A DNA stretch of 14,099 nucleotides. Source: Bacillota bacterium (GTDB taxonomy: Bacteria; Bacillota; Clostridia; Peptostreptococcales; Anaerovoracaceae). The position numbers and the translations under genes were made by a program. The notes below the pieces were generated by a model that worked only from the letters and a program-made list of their open reading frames with translations, did not search any database and was not told the origin of the DNA. This document shows, one piece after another, positions 7,682 to 14,099 of this stretch. Every line of letters begins with the position of its first letter. Within the stretch, counting starts at the first letter, position 1. Location: contig JAKJCD010000025.1 of assembly GCA_022706625.1 (NCBI GenBank), positions 2,361 through 16,459 on the forward strand, written 5' to 3'.

Positions 7682-8713
7682 ATGATCCGTATCAAAAAGA
7701 AGCATAGATTTATACTGTTTATTCTTATCGTTCTATTATTGATCGTGCTTTCGGGTTGGGTCTGCTTTTCGATTTGGATGAGCAAAGAAAGCGGTCCGAG
7801 TATACCCGGAAGCACAGAAACAGTTTTGATCACAATACCTCAGGGCATGAGTACCAAAAGTATCGGCGAACTACTGGCATCCGGAGACATTATTTCCGAT
7901 GCTTTGGTTTTTCGGCTTAAATCAAGGCTTGAGGGGTATGATGGTAAATTCAAGGCGGGGGAATACTCTCTGAGCTCCGGAATGACCATGGATGAGATTA
8001 TGGATTTGCTGCTTGAAGGTCATAGAAACACGCAACGTTTTACTATCCCGGAAGGATATGATTTGAAAAGGACGGCTGACAAACTGGAAGAACAGGGATT
8101 GATCGATAGAGAAGCCTTTTTTAAGGAAATCAGGGAAGGTGACTTTGATTATTGGTTTATTGACGGTCTTAAAGAGGGCAGCAGCAGGCTGGAAGGTTTC
8201 CTTTATCCTGATACTTATGAAATATATATAAATGCCGGCGAACACGACATTATAGATAAAATGCTTTCACAATTCAGTAAAGTATTCAACGAGGATCGTA
8301 TCAATCGTATGAACGAGCTTGGAATGAACCTGAATGAAATTATTACCCTTGCTTCAATAATTGAAAGAGAGGCCGTCATATCAGAGGATCGGCCCGTTAT
8401 TGCCGGAGTGTTTCTGAAACGTCTCGATATGGGTATGCCTCTTCAGTCCTGCGCTACAGTACAATACATTTTGGGTGAACAAAAGCCGGTATTAAGCACT
8501 GCGGATACAAAAATCCAATCACCTTACAATACATATGTGAATAAAGGATTGCCGCCGACGCCCATTTGTTCGCCGGGGATTGAATCCATCGATGCCGCAT
8601 TATGGCCGGAAACTACGGATTACCTTTTCTTTTTGGCTAAAGGAGACGGTTCTCACGTTTTTTCGGTAACATATGAAGAACATATACGAAATAAAGCAAA
8701 ATATATTGATTAA
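7682..8713 (+). CDS. mltG: Endolytic murein transglycosylase MltG (YceG-like)
   Basis: MltG is a membrane-anchored enzyme that cuts nascent glycan strands and is thought to release or end new peptidoglycan chains. The 343-residue protein has a basic N-terminus (MIRIKKKHR), one membrane segment at about 10-33 and an outside-facing remainder. A LysM-like part with FKAGEYSLSSG lies near 90-100, and the YceG catalytic domain follows. The proposed catalytic glutamate is Glu228 in ASIIEREA, matching Glu218 of E. coli MltG. Other landmarks are LEGFLYPDTY, MPLQSCATVQY, SPYNTY and the final DGSHVFSVTYEEH. The ATG has no close Shine-Dalgarno; AAGGAG lies 15 bases upstream at the end of efp, so initiation may depend partly on coupling. 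It is normally near a U32 gene in Firmicutes, as here. Confidence 0.95.
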   Translation: MIRIKKKHRFILFILIVLLLIVLSGWVCFSIWMSKESGPSIPGSTETVLITIPQGMSTKSIGELLASGDIISDALVFRLKSRLEGYDGKFKAGEYSLSSGMTMDEIMDLLLEGHRNTQRFTIPEGYDLKRTADKLEEQGLIDREAFFKEIREGDFDYWFIDGLKEGSSRLEGFLYPDTYEIYINAGEHDIIDKMLSQFSKVFNEDRINRMNELGMNLNEIITLASIIEREAVISEDRPVIAGVFLKRLDMGMPLQSCATVQYILGEQKPVLSTADTKIQSPYNTYVNKGLPPTPICSPGIESIDAALWPETTDYLFFLAKGDGSHVFSVTYEEHIRNKAKYID

Positions 8714-8733
8714 CAATAATGATATTATGTTAA
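8710..8733. repeat. AT-rich near-palindrome over the mltG stop codon
   Basis: TTAACAATAAT (8710-8720), a 3-base centre and ATTATGTTAA (8724-8733) form an inverted repeat with one bulged base. It contains the mltG stop codon and sits in the 65-base gap before the U32 gene. It lacks a GC stem and U tract, so it is not a convincing terminator. It could be an operator half-site pair or chance in AT-rich DNA. Confidence 0.3.
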
Positions 8734-8778
8734 CCTTCTGGTTTCTTGGGTTTATCGGATGGATGAACAGTGTTTATA

Positions 8779-10002
8779 ATGAACAAAATCGAGTTATTGT
8801 CGCCTGCAGGCGATCTTGAAAAACTTAAAATTGCTATAGATTACGGGGCAGATGCGGTATACTGCAGCGGAGAGCATTTCGGCCTGCGGTCCGGAGCACG
8901 CAACTTTACAACGGAAAACCTGGCAAAAGGGCTTGATTATGCCCATACAAGAGGGCGGAAGCTTTATCTCGCTCTGAATGTCTTTGCACACAACGAAGAT
9001 TTAAAAGGGATAGAAGATTTCATGGATGAGATAAGCGATCTTCCGGTGGATGCATTTCTGATTTCCGACCCGGGTATACTTCGATGGATGAAGGTAAATC
9101 GTCCGACGGCAAATCTGCATCTCAGCACTCAGGCAAATACAACGAACAAGATATCGGCTCTTTATTGGCACGAACAAGGGATAAAGCGAATAGTACTTGC
9201 CAGAGAATTATCATTGAAAGAAATAGCCGAAATAAGGGAGTACACGCCAAATACATTGGAATTGGAAGCTTTCGTTCACGGAGCTATGTGCATATCTTAT
9301 TCCGGACGATGCCTTCTTTCCAGTTATATGACAGGCAGGGATGCAAATCGCGGAGAATGTGCCCACCCGTGCAGATGGCATTACAGTGTCGTCGAAGAGA
9401 AAAGGCCCAATGAGTATTATCCGGTTATTGAAGATGTGAGAGGAACCTATATCTTCAATTCAAAAGATTTATGTATGATAAGACACCTTCCGAAGCTTAT
9501 CGAGGCTGGTCTTAGTTCCTTAAAAATCGAAGGCAGAACAAAGAGCATTTTTTATACCGCAGCAGTGACAGGAGCATATCGTAAAGCCATCGATGCCTAT
9601 ATGAAGGAAGGGTACAACTGGGTTTTTCGGGATGAATGGCTCAAAGAAATAGGTAAAGCCAGCCACAGGCTGTATACCACAGGGTTCTATTTCGGGAAAC
9701 CAGGTGCGGAGGATCAAAACTATGACAGCAGCCAATATATAAGGGACTACGATTTTACCGGGCTGGTTAAGAGCTACGACTCTTCATCACAGCTTGCAAC
9801 AGTGGAACAGCGCAATAAGATGTCTGTGGGAGACGAAATAGAAATATCGGGGCCGGGCATCGAACCATTTTTACAAACCCTGGATTTTATGACAGATGAG
9901 AACGGAATCCCGATTGAAGATGCGCCGCATGCTCAGCAAATCCTGAAAATCAGGGTAAAACAGCCGGTTTCAGAAAATTATATGGTTTCCATACCCAAAT
10001 AG
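8779..10002 (+). CDS. trhP: U32-family protein of the TrhP (tRNA U34 hydroxylation) type
   Basis: U32 proteins were first called collagenase-like peptidases. Members such as E. coli TrhP/YegQ and B. subtilis YrrN/YrrO are now tied to prephenate-dependent 5-hydroxyuridine formation at tRNA position 34. Here 407 residues start with MNKIELLSPAGDLEKLK and carry the U32 signature EAFVHGAMCISYSGRCLLS at about 163-181. Cys171, Cys178, Cys194 and Cys198 form a cluster that probably holds an iron-sulfur centre. A small C-terminal beta domain (about 325-407) matches the YrrO-like long form. The ATG at 8779 gives the family N-terminus, but a GTG at 8770 (three extra residues) has the better-spaced GGATGG and may be the real start. 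Following mltG resembles the B. subtilis yrrL-yrrO order. The modification role is a family inference, and the symbol is provisional. Confidence 0.88.
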   Translation: MNKIELLSPAGDLEKLKIAIDYGADAVYCSGEHFGLRSGARNFTTENLAKGLDYAHTRGRKLYLALNVFAHNEDLKGIEDFMDEISDLPVDAFLISDPGILRWMKVNRPTANLHLSTQANTTNKISALYWHEQGIKRIVLARELSLKEIAEIREYTPNTLELEAFVHGAMCISYSGRCLLSSYMTGRDANRGECAHPCRWHYSVVEEKRPNEYYPVIEDVRGTYIFNSKDLCMIRHLPKLIEAGLSSLKIEGRTKSIFYTAAVTGAYRKAIDAYMKEGYNWVFRDEWLKEIGKASHRLYTTGFYFGKPGAEDQNYDSSQYIRDYDFTGLVKSYDSSSQLATVEQRNKMSVGDEIEISGPGIEPFLQTLDFMTDENGIPIEDAPHAQQILKIRVKQPVSENYMVSIPK

Positions 10003-10011
10003 TGGTATAAT
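10003..10011 (+). promoter_or_regulatory. Extended -10 promoter for the CNNM-type gene
   Basis: TGGTATAAT at 10003-10011 is a full extended -10 (TG, one base, perfect TATAAT) directly after the U32 stop codon. No good -35 is seen 16-18 bases upstream (TGGTTT at 9983-9988 is poor), which is common for extended -10 promoters. Transcription would start near 10018, leaving about 47 bases before the ATG at 10065. Confidence 0.6.
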
Positions 10012-10064
10012 ATTTAAACTCCGATATAAAAAATGACAAAGAGCACCAAAGAGGAGGAAATTTA

Positions 10065-11408
10065 ATGGTCACTGACCCCGATCCGAGTATATCAGTCGGT
10101 TTACAGCTGTTGTTTCTGGCTTTTTTGATTCTGATAAATGCTTACTTTGCATCGGCAGAGATGGCGATCGTATCGGTTAATAGAAATAAAGTAAAAGTAT
10201 TGGCTCAAGAAGGCGATTTCAAAGCCAAGCTCATTCTTGATTTTTTGGAAAATCCTAACAGGTTTTTGTCGACGATACAGGTAGCGATAACATTGGCCGG
10301 TTTCCTGGCAAGCGCATCTGCCGCTACGGGAATGGCGGATGATATCGCTGTTTTCCTTATGAAGCTCCACATCCCTTATCCGACCCAAGCAGCGGTTGTT
10401 TTAGTGACTGTCATGCTTTCATATTTTACCCTGGTATTTGGGGAATTATATCCGAAGAGGATGGCATTACAGCATTCTCTTAAAATTGCCCGATTCACGG
10501 TGGGATCTATTATTTTCATTTCAAAAATAACTGCTCCCTTTGTCTGGCTGCTTTCAGCATCGGTCACAATGCTTCTGAAAATAACAAGGCAGCAAACTGT
10601 CAATGAACAGGACGGCTTTTCGGAAGATGAGGTAAAATCCATGGTCGAAGTCGGCCAGGAAACAGGGTTCTTAAAGGAAGAAGGGGCAAAAATGATAAAC
10701 AGCATTTTTGCCTTTGACGATAAACTGGCATATGAGGTTATGACACCCCGTACCGATGTTTTTACAATTGATATCGAAGACCCTCAGGAGGAATACATCA
10801 ATGAGTTGATGGAATTGAGATATTCCCGAATACCGGTCTTTGAGGATGACAGCGATAATATCATAGGGATTTTGAATATAAAAGACTATTTAATAGCTGC
10901 CTGGTCCAACGGTTTTGAGAATATTAACATCAGAGATATTCTGAGAAAACCGTATTTTGTGCCGGAAAGCAAAAATATAGATGACCTTTTTAGAGATCTG
11001 CAAAATAGCAAGCAGCATATTGCGATCCTCATAGATGAATACGGTGGATTTTCCGGTATAGTTACCATGGAGGATCTGGTGGAAGAAATAATGGGCGATA
11101 TCGCTGATGAATTCGACGATGCGGAGGAATACCTGACGAAATTGGATGATAATACCTACATCCTGGACGGTTTGATTTCATTGTATGATTTAAACGATTA
11201 CCTTGACCTGCAGCTGGAGTCTGAAAACAGTGAGACGTTAGGGGGCTTCCTTCTGGAAAAATTGGGAGAAATACCCGAAGAAAACCTGGCCGAATATCCG
11301 GTGATAGAGGCAGACAATCTCTGCTTCAAGATAGAAGCTGTTAACGACAGGAGGATCGAGAAAGTAAAATTGAGCATTACTCCAAAAAAAGAAGACTCAG
11401 AAGAATAA
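10065..11408 (+). CDS. CNNM/CorC-type membrane protein with CBS pair (hemolysin C-like, putative Mg2+ exporter)
   Basis: This 447-residue protein has the bacterial CNNM layout. The N-terminal DUF21/CNNM domain spans about 10-175 with several membrane segments and the conserved NAYFASAEMAIVS and FGELYPKRMAL stretches. A CBS pair follows at about 225-345 (VMTPRTDV, SRIPVFEDD, DEYGGFSGIVTMEDLVEEI), then a CorC_HlyC domain at about 355-438. B. subtilis MpfA and related proteins export Mg2+, and the CBS pair probably senses Mg-ATP. Older names such as hemolysin are misleading. GAGGAGG lies 8 bases before the ATG. It has its own extended -10 promoter and a strong terminator, so it probably forms a single-gene unit. 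Ion specificity is inferred from family members, not from residues I can prove. Confidence 0.9.
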   Translation: MVTDPDPSISVGLQLLFLAFLILINAYFASAEMAIVSVNRNKVKVLAQEGDFKAKLILDFLENPNRFLSTIQVAITLAGFLASASAATGMADDIAVFLMKLHIPYPTQAAVVLVTVMLSYFTLVFGELYPKRMALQHSLKIARFTVGSIIFISKITAPFVWLLSASVTMLLKITRQQTVNEQDGFSEDEVKSMVEVGQETGFLKEEGAKMINSIFAFDDKLAYEVMTPRTDVFTIDIEDPQEEYINELMELRYSRIPVFEDDSDNIIGILNIKDYLIAAWSNGFENINIRDILRKPYFVPESKNIDDLFRDLQNSKQHIAILIDEYGGFSGIVTMEDLVEEIMGDIADEFDDAEEYLTKLDDNTYILDGLISLYDLNDYLDLQLESENSETLGGFLLEKLGEIPEENLAEYPVIEADNLCFKIEAVNDRRIEKVKLSITPKKEDSEE

Positions 11409-11423
11409 TAAAAATAACAGACT

Positions 11424-11455
11424 AAAAAAATGCCTTGCAAAAGAGGCATTTTTTT
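11424..11455 (+). terminator. Intrinsic terminator between the CNNM-type gene and spoIIIAA
   Basis: A perfect 12-base inverted repeat pairs 11424-11435 (seven A then TGCCT) with 11444-11455 (AGGCA then seven T) around an 8-base loop. The core stem is ATGCCT/AGGCAT, flanked by A and T runs, so it could also work on the minus strand. It starts 15 bases after the CNNM-type stop and insulates the sporulation operon from vegetative read-through. Confidence 0.9.
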
Positions 11456-11479
11456 ATTGAGACAGACTTTCAAGCTTTT

Positions 11480-11508
11480 GAATATTTCATTATGTACAAG
11501 CATAGAGT
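11480..11508 (+). promoter_or_regulatory. Sigma-E dependent promoter of the spoIIIA operon
   Basis: GAATATT at 11480-11486 fits the B. subtilis sigma-E -35 consensus KMATATT fully. After exactly 14 bases, CATAGAGT at 11501-11508 fits the CATANNNT core of the -10. The spacing is the preferred one and the spoIIIA operon is a known sigma-E target in Bacillus, so match and context agree. The predicted start near 11515 falls right at the spoIIIAA Shine-Dalgarno (11515-11520). Confidence 0.85.
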
Positions 11509-11526
11509 GGTATCGGAGGTAAGTTT

Positions 11527-12435
11527 ATGGGAGGAATAGAGCAGTTATTGGCCAAGCTGCCTTTAGAAATGCGGCAGGCTATCCTTTCCGCCGATATTCC
11601 GGAAAAAGATTGTATTGAAGAGATAAGGATAAGGATAGGAAGTCCTGTTATGCTTATTCACGGAGGCAGGGAGCATCGCTTGAACGGGAAATACGGACAG
11701 CCTGCAGAAAGCAAATTGATACAGGATATCTTTAATTCCATTATGGATCATTCCGCATATGCTTATCAGGACGAACTGTCAAAGGGCTATATCACTATCG
11801 AAGGAGGCCATAGGGTAGGAGTGTGCGGCAAGGTGATAATGGAAGCCGGAAGCATAAAAGCGATGAAAGATATTTCATCATTAAACCTGCGCAGGAGCCG
11901 TGAAATCATAGGTATATCCGATGCCTTGCTGCCATGCCTGTTTGATGGGAGCGGAAGTTTCCTCCACACGATCATTGTTTCGCCGCCTATGTGCGGTAAA
12001 ACCACATTGCTGAGAGATCTCATACGCAATCTCAGCCGTAACGGCTTTAGGGTAGGAGTCTGCGATGAAAGATCTGAAATAGCAGGTTGTTATCGGGGCA
12101 TCCCAAGTTTTGATCTGGGAGACCGCACCGATATTATGGATGGCTGCCCGAAAGGAGAGGGGATGCTGATGTTGATCCGAGGGATGTCGCCGGAGATAAT
12201 CGCTACCGATGAGATCGGGAAACCCGGAGATCTTGTCGGCATAGAAGGAGCTTTATGTTCCGGCGTTGGATTATTGACGACGATACACGGGAAAGAGTTC
12301 GCAGAATTGATCGGCTCTTCCATCGGCAATCTTGTAAGCAAAGGCGTATTCAAAAGAATGATTTATCTTTCCAACAAGCCGAAAATAGGAACAATTACAG
12401 CTATTACCGACGAAGTAAATAAAAGGCTTTTATGA
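11527..12435 (+). CDS. spoIIIAA: Stage III sporulation protein AA, secretion-type ATPase
   Basis: SpoIIIAA is the cytoplasmic ATPase of the SpoIIIA-SpoIIQ complex that links mother cell and forespore after engulfment. It resembles type II/IV secretion ATPases. The 302-residue protein has the N-terminal family region (EEIRIRIGSP, then GGHRVGVCGK near 93-102). The Walker A is SPPMCGKTT at 152-160, with Ser in place of the first Gly, and Walker B-like EIIATDEIG is at 223-231. GGAGGT ends 6 bases before the ATG. The gene is first in a sigma-E operon. spoIIIAB begins 80 bases later, a wide gap for this operon. The spoIIIAA frame stays open for 26 codons past the TGA and then stops in a TGATG overlap with the spoIIIAB start, so the C-terminus may once have been longer. 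Length is near the B. subtilis protein (307). Confidence 0.95.
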   Translation: MGGIEQLLAKLPLEMRQAILSADIPEKDCIEEIRIRIGSPVMLIHGGREHRLNGKYGQPAESKLIQDIFNSIMDHSAYAYQDELSKGYITIEGGHRVGVCGKVIMEAGSIKAMKDISSLNLRRSREIIGISDALLPCLFDGSGSFLHTIIVSPPMCGKTTLLRDLIRNLSRNGFRVGVCDERSEIAGCYRGIPSFDLGDRTDIMDGCPKGEGMLMLIRGMSPEIIATDEIGKPGDLVGIEGALCSGVGLLTTIHGKEFAELIGSSIGNLVSKGVFKRMIYLSNKPKIGTITAITDEVNKRLL

Positions 12436-12505
12436 CATTTACGTTTTATCTCGATACATGAGCAGACAGTCATAGAATCTTGTCCAAAGAATATATATGT
12501 ATTGC

Positions 12506-12510
12506 GGAGG
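12506..12510 (+). promoter_or_regulatory. Shine-Dalgarno that fixes the spoIIIAB start
   Basis: GGAGG ends 5 bases before the ATG at 12516. The longer in-frame TTG at 12480 has no such site, and a GTG at 12513 is too close to it. The site therefore supports the 172-residue product. Confidence 0.75.
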
Positions 12511-12515
12511 CGGTG

Positions 12516-13034
12516 ATGCTTGGTTTGATTTTATACTTAACCATATTGATAACAGCTGCCGGAGCCGGATATATGGCGGCAAGAACTTATGAAAACAGGG
12601 TGATCCATCTTGAGGATCTGATCCTGGTTTTAAAAATCTTACGGTCCGAAATGGAATACAGAAATGACCCGCTGCCTGAGCTTATGGAACGAATAGCACG
12701 AAGGATGACAGGAAAAGCCGGGGATTTTTTAAACGCAGTCTGCAGTTTTTTAAAAGGCGACGACCGTTATGATTTTTATGACAGCTGGAAAGAGGCAGTT
12801 AATAAGATTTACGGTGAGAGTGCCCTTGCGGAATCCGATCGTTCGATTCTATCAAGAGCAGGCATCGAACTGGGGAAAACTGATATGTCAAATCAGCTGG
12901 CTTTGTTCGCCCACCTTTTCGACAGACTTGAAGAACAAAAAAAAGAAGCGGACGAAGAGCGAAGGATAAAAAGCAGGATCTGCCGTACTCTCGGGATCTC
13001 ATTGGGAGTGCTTGCGGTCATCGTGTTGCTATAG
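12516..13034 (+). CDS. spoIIIAB: Stage III sporulation protein AB
   Basis: SpoIIIAB is a mother-cell membrane protein of the SpoIIIA channel, related in fold to GspF-type platform proteins of secretion systems. Starting at 12516 it has 172 residues, close to the 171 of B. subtilis. There is an N-terminal membrane segment (about 1-22), a helical soluble middle with LRSEMEYRNDPLPELMERIA near 43-62, the family's LxxEIxYxxTPLPEA-like region, and a C-terminal hydrophobic tail (ISLGVLAVIVLL). A long charged helix (LEEQKKEADEERRIKSR) precedes the tail. An in-frame TTG at 12480 would add 12 residues but lacks a ribosome binding site and puts charged residues before the membrane segment. spoIIIAC follows after 12 bases. 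Confidence 0.92.
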   Translation: MLGLILYLTILITAAGAGYMAARTYENRVIHLEDLILVLKILRSEMEYRNDPLPELMERIARRMTGKAGDFLNAVCSFLKGDDRYDFYDSWKEAVNKIYGESALAESDRSILSRAGIELGKTDMSNQLALFAHLFDRLEEQKKEADEERRIKSRICRTLGISLGVLAVIVLL

Positions 13035-13046
13035 GAGAAGAATAAG

Positions 13047-13247
13047 ATGGATTTTGATGTGGATATTATTTTCAAGATCGCAGCGATCGGGATCATCGTT
13101 GCAGTGCTAAACCAAGTCCTGATAAGAGCCGGACGTGAAGATCAGGCTATGATGACCACTCTTGCAGGCATAATAGTAGTGCTGATCATTATTATTCAAA
13201 TGGTAAATGAGTTTTTTATAACAGTAAAAACCATGTTTAGGCTTTAA
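13047..13247 (+). CDS. spoIIIAC: Stage III sporulation protein AC
   Basis: SpoIIIAC is a small integral membrane protein of the SpoIIIA channel in the mother-cell membrane. The 66-residue product has two hydrophobic segments (about 7-26 and 38-58) joined by a short polar RAGREDQAMM loop that is typical of SpoIIIAC. AGGAG at the end of spoIIIAB serves as ribosome binding site 9 bases before the ATG. spoIIIAD starts 2 bases after its stop. Length and position in the operon match the family; the exact biochemical role of AC is unknown. Confidence 0.93.
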   Translation: MDFDVDIIFKIAAIGIIVAVLNQVLIRAGREDQAMMTTLAGIIVVLIIIIQMVNEFFITVKTMFRL

Positions 13248-13249
13248 AA

Positions 13250-13639
13250 ATGGACATCTTCCAAATTGCCGCCATTGCTTTATGCGGAGTGGTCACAGTA
13301 TCTTTAATAAGGGAATACAAGCCTGAGGCCGCTATTTATATCGTTATAGCCACTGTTCTAATAATTTTCGGATTCATTCTCCACCAACTGGCTTCAGTCT
13401 TCGAATTCCTTCGAACGGTTTATGACAAGGTCAGCTACAGCAAAGCCTTTTTCCCTATTTTACTTAAAGTTCTGGCAGTGGCTTATATCGCCGATTTTGT
13501 TGCACAGGTCTGCAAAGATTCAGGAGAAGAAGCTATAGGGGGGAAAGTCGAACTGGCCGGGAAAGTGATTATTTTTTATATTGCGGTCCCTGTGATGATG
13601 TCGGTATTGGAAACATTGACGAGGCTTTTAAAAGGTTAA
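13250..13639 (+). CDS. spoIIIAD: Stage III sporulation protein AD
   Basis: SpoIIIAD is a multi-pass membrane protein of the SpoIIIA complex, distantly related to SpoIIIAC over its N-terminal half. The 129-residue product is of normal length. Its hydrophobic segments are at about 4-19, 27-50, 68-88 and 103-121, and the conserved AYIADFVAQVCKDSGEEAIGGKVELAGK stretch lies near 77-104. The ATG is 2 bases after the spoIIIAC stop and has no clear Shine-Dalgarno, so it is probably translated by ribosomes finishing spoIIIAC. spoIIIAE begins 7 bases after its stop. Confidence 0.94.
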   Translation: MDIFQIAAIALCGVVTVSLIREYKPEAAIYIVIATVLIIFGFILHQLASVFEFLRTVYDKVSYSKAFFPILLKVLAVAYIADFVAQVCKDSGEEAIGGKVELAGKVIIFYIAVPVMMSVLETLTRLLKG

Positions 13640-13646
13640 AGGACAA

Positions 13647-14099
13647 ATGGATTACAGAAATATCATTAACGAACAATTAGAATCCATGAATCTGGAGGCT
13701 CTGGAAGAGTTGGCAGGCAGAGGGAATATGCTGTTTTTAAATGATCTCAGTGTCTCTGAGATCATTTCCCGGCTGATCGAGGGGAAACCGCTTTTCAACT
13801 TTGATAGCATTACAGAATCGATTATTAATCTTTTTTTCAAAGAGTTTTCTTCCAGTGTATCTCTGGGGATACAGATAATAGCCGTCTGTATTATCATGGC
13901 TTTGATGACACATCTTTGTTCTGCCTTTGGAAGCAGCGCCGCATCATCTATAGGAATGATGGTCTGCAGTTGTACCGTGGTGGCCATGTGTCTTTTTAAT
14001 TTCAGGGATATTTATTCGCTTTGCGAAAACAGTGTTACTAATATGGCTACATTTATGCAGGTTTTAATACCGGTTCTGTTACCTTTGATACTTTCCATG
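13647..14099 (+). CDS. spoIIIAE: Stage III sporulation protein AE, 3' end outside the window
   Basis: SpoIIIAE is a polytopic membrane protein of the SpoIIIA channel and one of its most conserved parts. The frame is open from ATG 13647 to the window edge, giving 151 residues of an expected roughly 390-400. The visible part has a polar N-terminus of about 65 residues (MDYRNIINEQLESMNLEALE...), then membrane segments beginning at SLGIQIIAVCIIMALM and GMMVCSCTVVAMCLF. The last residues enter another (MQVLIPVLLPLILSM), matching the family's FMxxLxPxLxxLL region. A weak AAAGGA lies 3 bases before the ATG, overlapping the spoIIIAD stop, so coupling is likely. The name rests on operon order and topology; the missing C-terminal half cannot be checked. 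Confidence 0.9.
   Translation, partial: MDYRNIINEQLESMNLEALEELAGRGNMLFLNDLSVSEIISRLIEGKPLFNFDSITESIINLFFKEFSSSVSLGIQIIAVCIIMALMTHLCSAFGSSAASSIGMMVCSCTVVAMCLFNFRDIYSLCENSVTNMATFMQVLIPVLLPLILSM

Noticed and set aside
12471..12478. CATAGAAT upstream of spoIIIAB as a second sigma-E promoter
   Set aside because: The -10 fits, but nothing like KMATATT occurs 13-15 bases upstream.
12480..12515. TTG at 12480 as the spoIIIAB start
   Set aside because: It has no Shine-Dalgarno. The ATG at 12516 has GGAGG at good spacing and gives the family length.
1..14099. Mobile elements, CRISPR, phage, toxin-antitoxin or defence genes, tRNA genes
   Set aside because: All sequence apart from short gaps is accounted for by core genes on one strand. 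I saw no terminal inverted repeats, repeat-spacer arrays, cloverleaf candidates or foreign-looking composition.

Overview
This window is core chromosomal DNA from a spore-forming, low-to-moderate GC Firmicute, most likely a member of the Clostridia. It carries the start of the spoIIIA engulfment-channel operon. It also has a paralogue-type RNase J, the NadD-YqeK-RsfS trio, Gram-positive style ribosome binding sites and a TTG start codon. All genes lie on the + strand and are tightly packed. I see no tRNA, rRNA, CRISPR array, insertion sequence, phage gene or other sign of recent transfer.

Layout. Positions 1-3993 hold nadD (5' end outside the window), yqeK, rsfS and leuS, a housekeeping run for NAD synthesis, Ap4A turnover, ribosome silencing and leucyl-tRNA charging. 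Positions 4007-7669 hold rnjA (RNase J), a short YlbF/YheA-family gene, an M24B Xaa-Pro aminopeptidase (YqhT-like) and efp. Positions 7682-10002 hold mltG, an endolytic murein transglycosylase, and a U32-family gene of the TrhP type. Intergenic gaps are mostly 0-30 bases and several genes overlap. No terminator is visible before 11424, so read-through over the first 10 kb is plausible. It is supplemented by a near-consensus vegetative promoter inside the end of the aminopeptidase gene, in front of efp. A CNNM/CorC-type membrane protein at 10065-11408 has its own extended -10 promoter and ends at a strong intrinsic terminator.

Behind that terminator, a sigma-E type promoter with a full -35, a 14-base spacer and a CATANNNT -10 leads into spoIIIAA, AB, AC, AD and the start of spoIIIAE, which runs off the right edge. 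These genes build the mother-cell half of the SpoIIIA-SpoIIQ channel between mother cell and forespore. The terminator and sigma-E promoter form a clean boundary between vegetative and sporulation transcription.

I did not find a new biological system here. The observations most worth a second look are regulatory and evolutionary. leuS has no room for a T-box. The order rnjA-ylbF-(pepP-efp)-mltG-U32-CNNM-spoIIIA looks like two known neighbourhoods interleaved. The 80-base gap between spoIIIAA and spoIIIAB stays open in the spoIIIAA frame and closes with a TGATG overlap, suggesting that spoIIIAA was once longer. The SpoIIIA transcript appears to have almost no leader ahead of its Shine-Dalgarno.
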